DNA of 21,852 bases from CAZNMF01 sp035547155. GTDB taxonomy: Bacteria > Acidobacteriota > Vicinamibacteria > Vicinamibacterales > SCN-69-37. Position 1 is the stretch's first letter. Each line of letters starts with the position of its first letter. The stretch spans positions 1 to 21,852 of the forward strand of contig DASZVJ010000247.1 in assembly GCA_035547155.1 (NCBI GenBank), read 5' to 3'. The notes under the pieces are model-generated. The model saw only the letters and a list, made by a program, of their open reading frames with translations, was not told the DNA's origin and did no database searches. Shown here piece after piece: positions 20,766-21,852 of this stretch. Both the position numbers and the translations under genes were made by a program.

Positions 20766-21852
20766 CTACGCCGCCGCGCGCGGCAGCCGGATCGTGACGG
20801 TCGTGCCCTCGCCCGGCGCGCTCGTGACGTCGATCGCGCCGTGATGGCGATCGACGATCCACTTTACGAGCGTCAGCCCGAGGCCCGCGCCTTCGGCGGA
20901 CGAGCGCGCCTGATCGACGCGATAGAACCGCTCGAAGATCCGCGGCAGCTCGTCGGAGGCGATGCCGACGCCCGTGTCCTGCAGCGCGATCCGCGCGCCG
21001 CCGTCGTCGGCCCACACGCTGAGCGCAATGCGGCCGCCGGGCGCGGTGAACTTGATGGCGTTGTCGATCAGATTAAGCAGCAGCCGCTCGAGCCAGCTCG
21101 CGTCGCCGATCGCGACGGCCGGATCGAGGCGATCGCAGACGAGCGTGAGCTCGCGCGCCTGCGCCACCGGCTCGAGCCCGTCGACGACGTCCGTCGCGAG
21201 CGCGACGAGATCGACGCGATCGCCCGCAATGGGAATCTCGCCGGCTTCCGCGCGCGCGAGCGTCAGCAGTTGCGTGATCAGCCGCGACAGACGATCGAAC
21301 TCCTCGAGCTGGCTCTCGAGCGTACGGCGGTACTCGTCGATCGACGAGGCGCGCAGCAGCGCCAGCTCCGTCTCGCCGCGTAACGCGGCCAGCGGCGTGC
21401 GCAGCTCGTGCGCGATCGCCGTGCTGAACTGCTTCATCTCGCCGACGGCGTGCTCGAGGCGCGCGAGGGTGTCGTTGAACGCCTCGGCGACCAGATCGAG
21501 CTCATCGCGGACCCCGCGCACGGGCAGACGCTGCGTCAGATCGACGACGCTGATCGCGCGCGTCCGCCGCGCGAGATCAGCGAGCGGCGCGAGCGATCGC
21601 GCCGCCATCACGCGGCCGATGACGAGCACGATCAGCATGCTCGCCGGCACGCTCCACAACAGCAGCCGGAGGAAGCGTTCGAGCGCCGCGTCGGCCGTCT
21701 CCAGCGAGACGCCGACCTGCAGCAGATACGCATCGCTCGTGCCCGGCGCGATGAGGCTGTTCGACAGCCGCATCCGCCCGCGATCGGTGACGACGTCGAT
21801 GTCGTGCGGATGCTCGCGAAACGCCTGCACCTCCGCCGGCGTGTACTGCAGG
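20766..21852 (-). CDS. Sensor histidine kinase (CusS/two-component type), 5' end missing
   Basis: The frame has no stop up to the right edge, so the N-terminus (first membrane segment and part of the sensor region) is outside the window; GTG 21830 is an in-frame start but not the true one. From the visible N-side: end of a periplasmic sensor region (SLIAPGTSDAYLLQVGVSLE), a membrane segment FLRLLLWSVPASMLIVLVIGRVMA, a HAMP domain (SLAPLADLARRTRAI, then VRDELDLVAEAFNDTLARLE), a HisKA domain with phospho-acceptor His in FSTAIAHELRTPLAAL, and a HATPase_c domain with N box LLLNLIDNAIKF, G1 DTGVGI, F box ERFYR and G2 GAGLGLTL. HAMP plus this H-box context matches heavy-metal or cell-envelope sensors (CusS/BaeS group). 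The response regulator gene is expected to the right. Confidence 0.92.
   Translation of the reverse strand, partial: LQYTPAEVQAFREHPHDIDVVTDRGRMRLSNSLIAPGTSDAYLLQVGVSLETADAALERFLRLLLWSVPASMLIVLVIGRVMAARSLAPLADLARRTRAISVVDLTQRLPVRGVRDELDLVAEAFNDTLARLEHAVGEMKQFSTAIAHELRTPLAALRGETELALLRASSIDEYRRTLESQLEEFDRLSRLITQLLTLARAEAGEIPIAGDRVDLVALATDVVDGLEPVAQARELTLVCDRLDPAVAIGDASWLERLLLNLIDNAIKFTAPGGRIALSVWADDGGARIALQDTGVGIASDELPRIFERFYRVDQARSSAEGAGLGLTLVKWIVDRHHGAIDVTSAPGEGTTVTIRLPRAAA

Overview
The window is GC-rich bacterial chromosome. The best guess is an Acidobacteriota member of the Vicinamibacteria type. This is an inference from a PadR regulator overlapping an 899-residue MacB/FtsX-type (ADOP) permease, many small secreted proteins of unknown role, ThuA and NIPSNAP proteins, and spacers full of small hairpins and 7-bp repeats. 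There is no rRNA, tRNA, CRISPR array, transposase or phage gene that I can see. No taxonomic marker is decisive.

Layout. 1-1298 (-): a lipoprotein oligopeptide-binding protein, cut by the left edge. 1435-2396 (+): a two-gene split YeeE/YedE-type sulfur transporter. 2503-3651 (+): a SnoaL-like domain fused to a SpoIIE/RsbU-type phosphatase. 3729-4232 (-): a DinB-like protein. 4233-5059: the only long gene-free stretch, holding a palindromic element, an unusual degenerate 21-22 bp tandem array, and the PadR promoter. 5060-8105 (+): PadR and ADOP permease. 8156-8644 (+): a small lipocalin-like secreted protein. 8739-14269 (-): a four-gene set read from the right: pyruvate carboxylase, a secreted protein of three DUF4177-like repeats, another secreted protein, and a CmoB-like methyltransferase. 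14333-15436 (+): ychF, divergent from pyruvate carboxylase. 15546-15920 (-): a four-helix-bundle (S23/IVP) protein with repeat arrays on both sides. 16105-17034 (-): ThuA-like protein. 17126-19795 (+): Gfo/Idh/MocA oxidoreductase, SRPBCC-like secreted protein, DUF4412-like secreted protein. 19908-20717 (-): Tat-exported NIPSNAP protein. 20766-21852 (-): sensor histidine kinase, cut by the right edge.

Most genes are housekeeping or common accessory types. The more unusual layer is in the spacers. Several families of 7-bp-period degenerate repeats (TTCGAAG, GGGTTCT, GTAGCCC types) occur at eight or more places. They touch a start codon (2503), touch a promoter (5034), supply the likely start codon and N-terminal codons of a secreted protein (18135), and bracket a gene (15546-15920). 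They recall the heptanucleotide STRR repeats of cyanobacteria. Together with the 21-22 bp array at 4463-4942 they are the best candidates for something undescribed.
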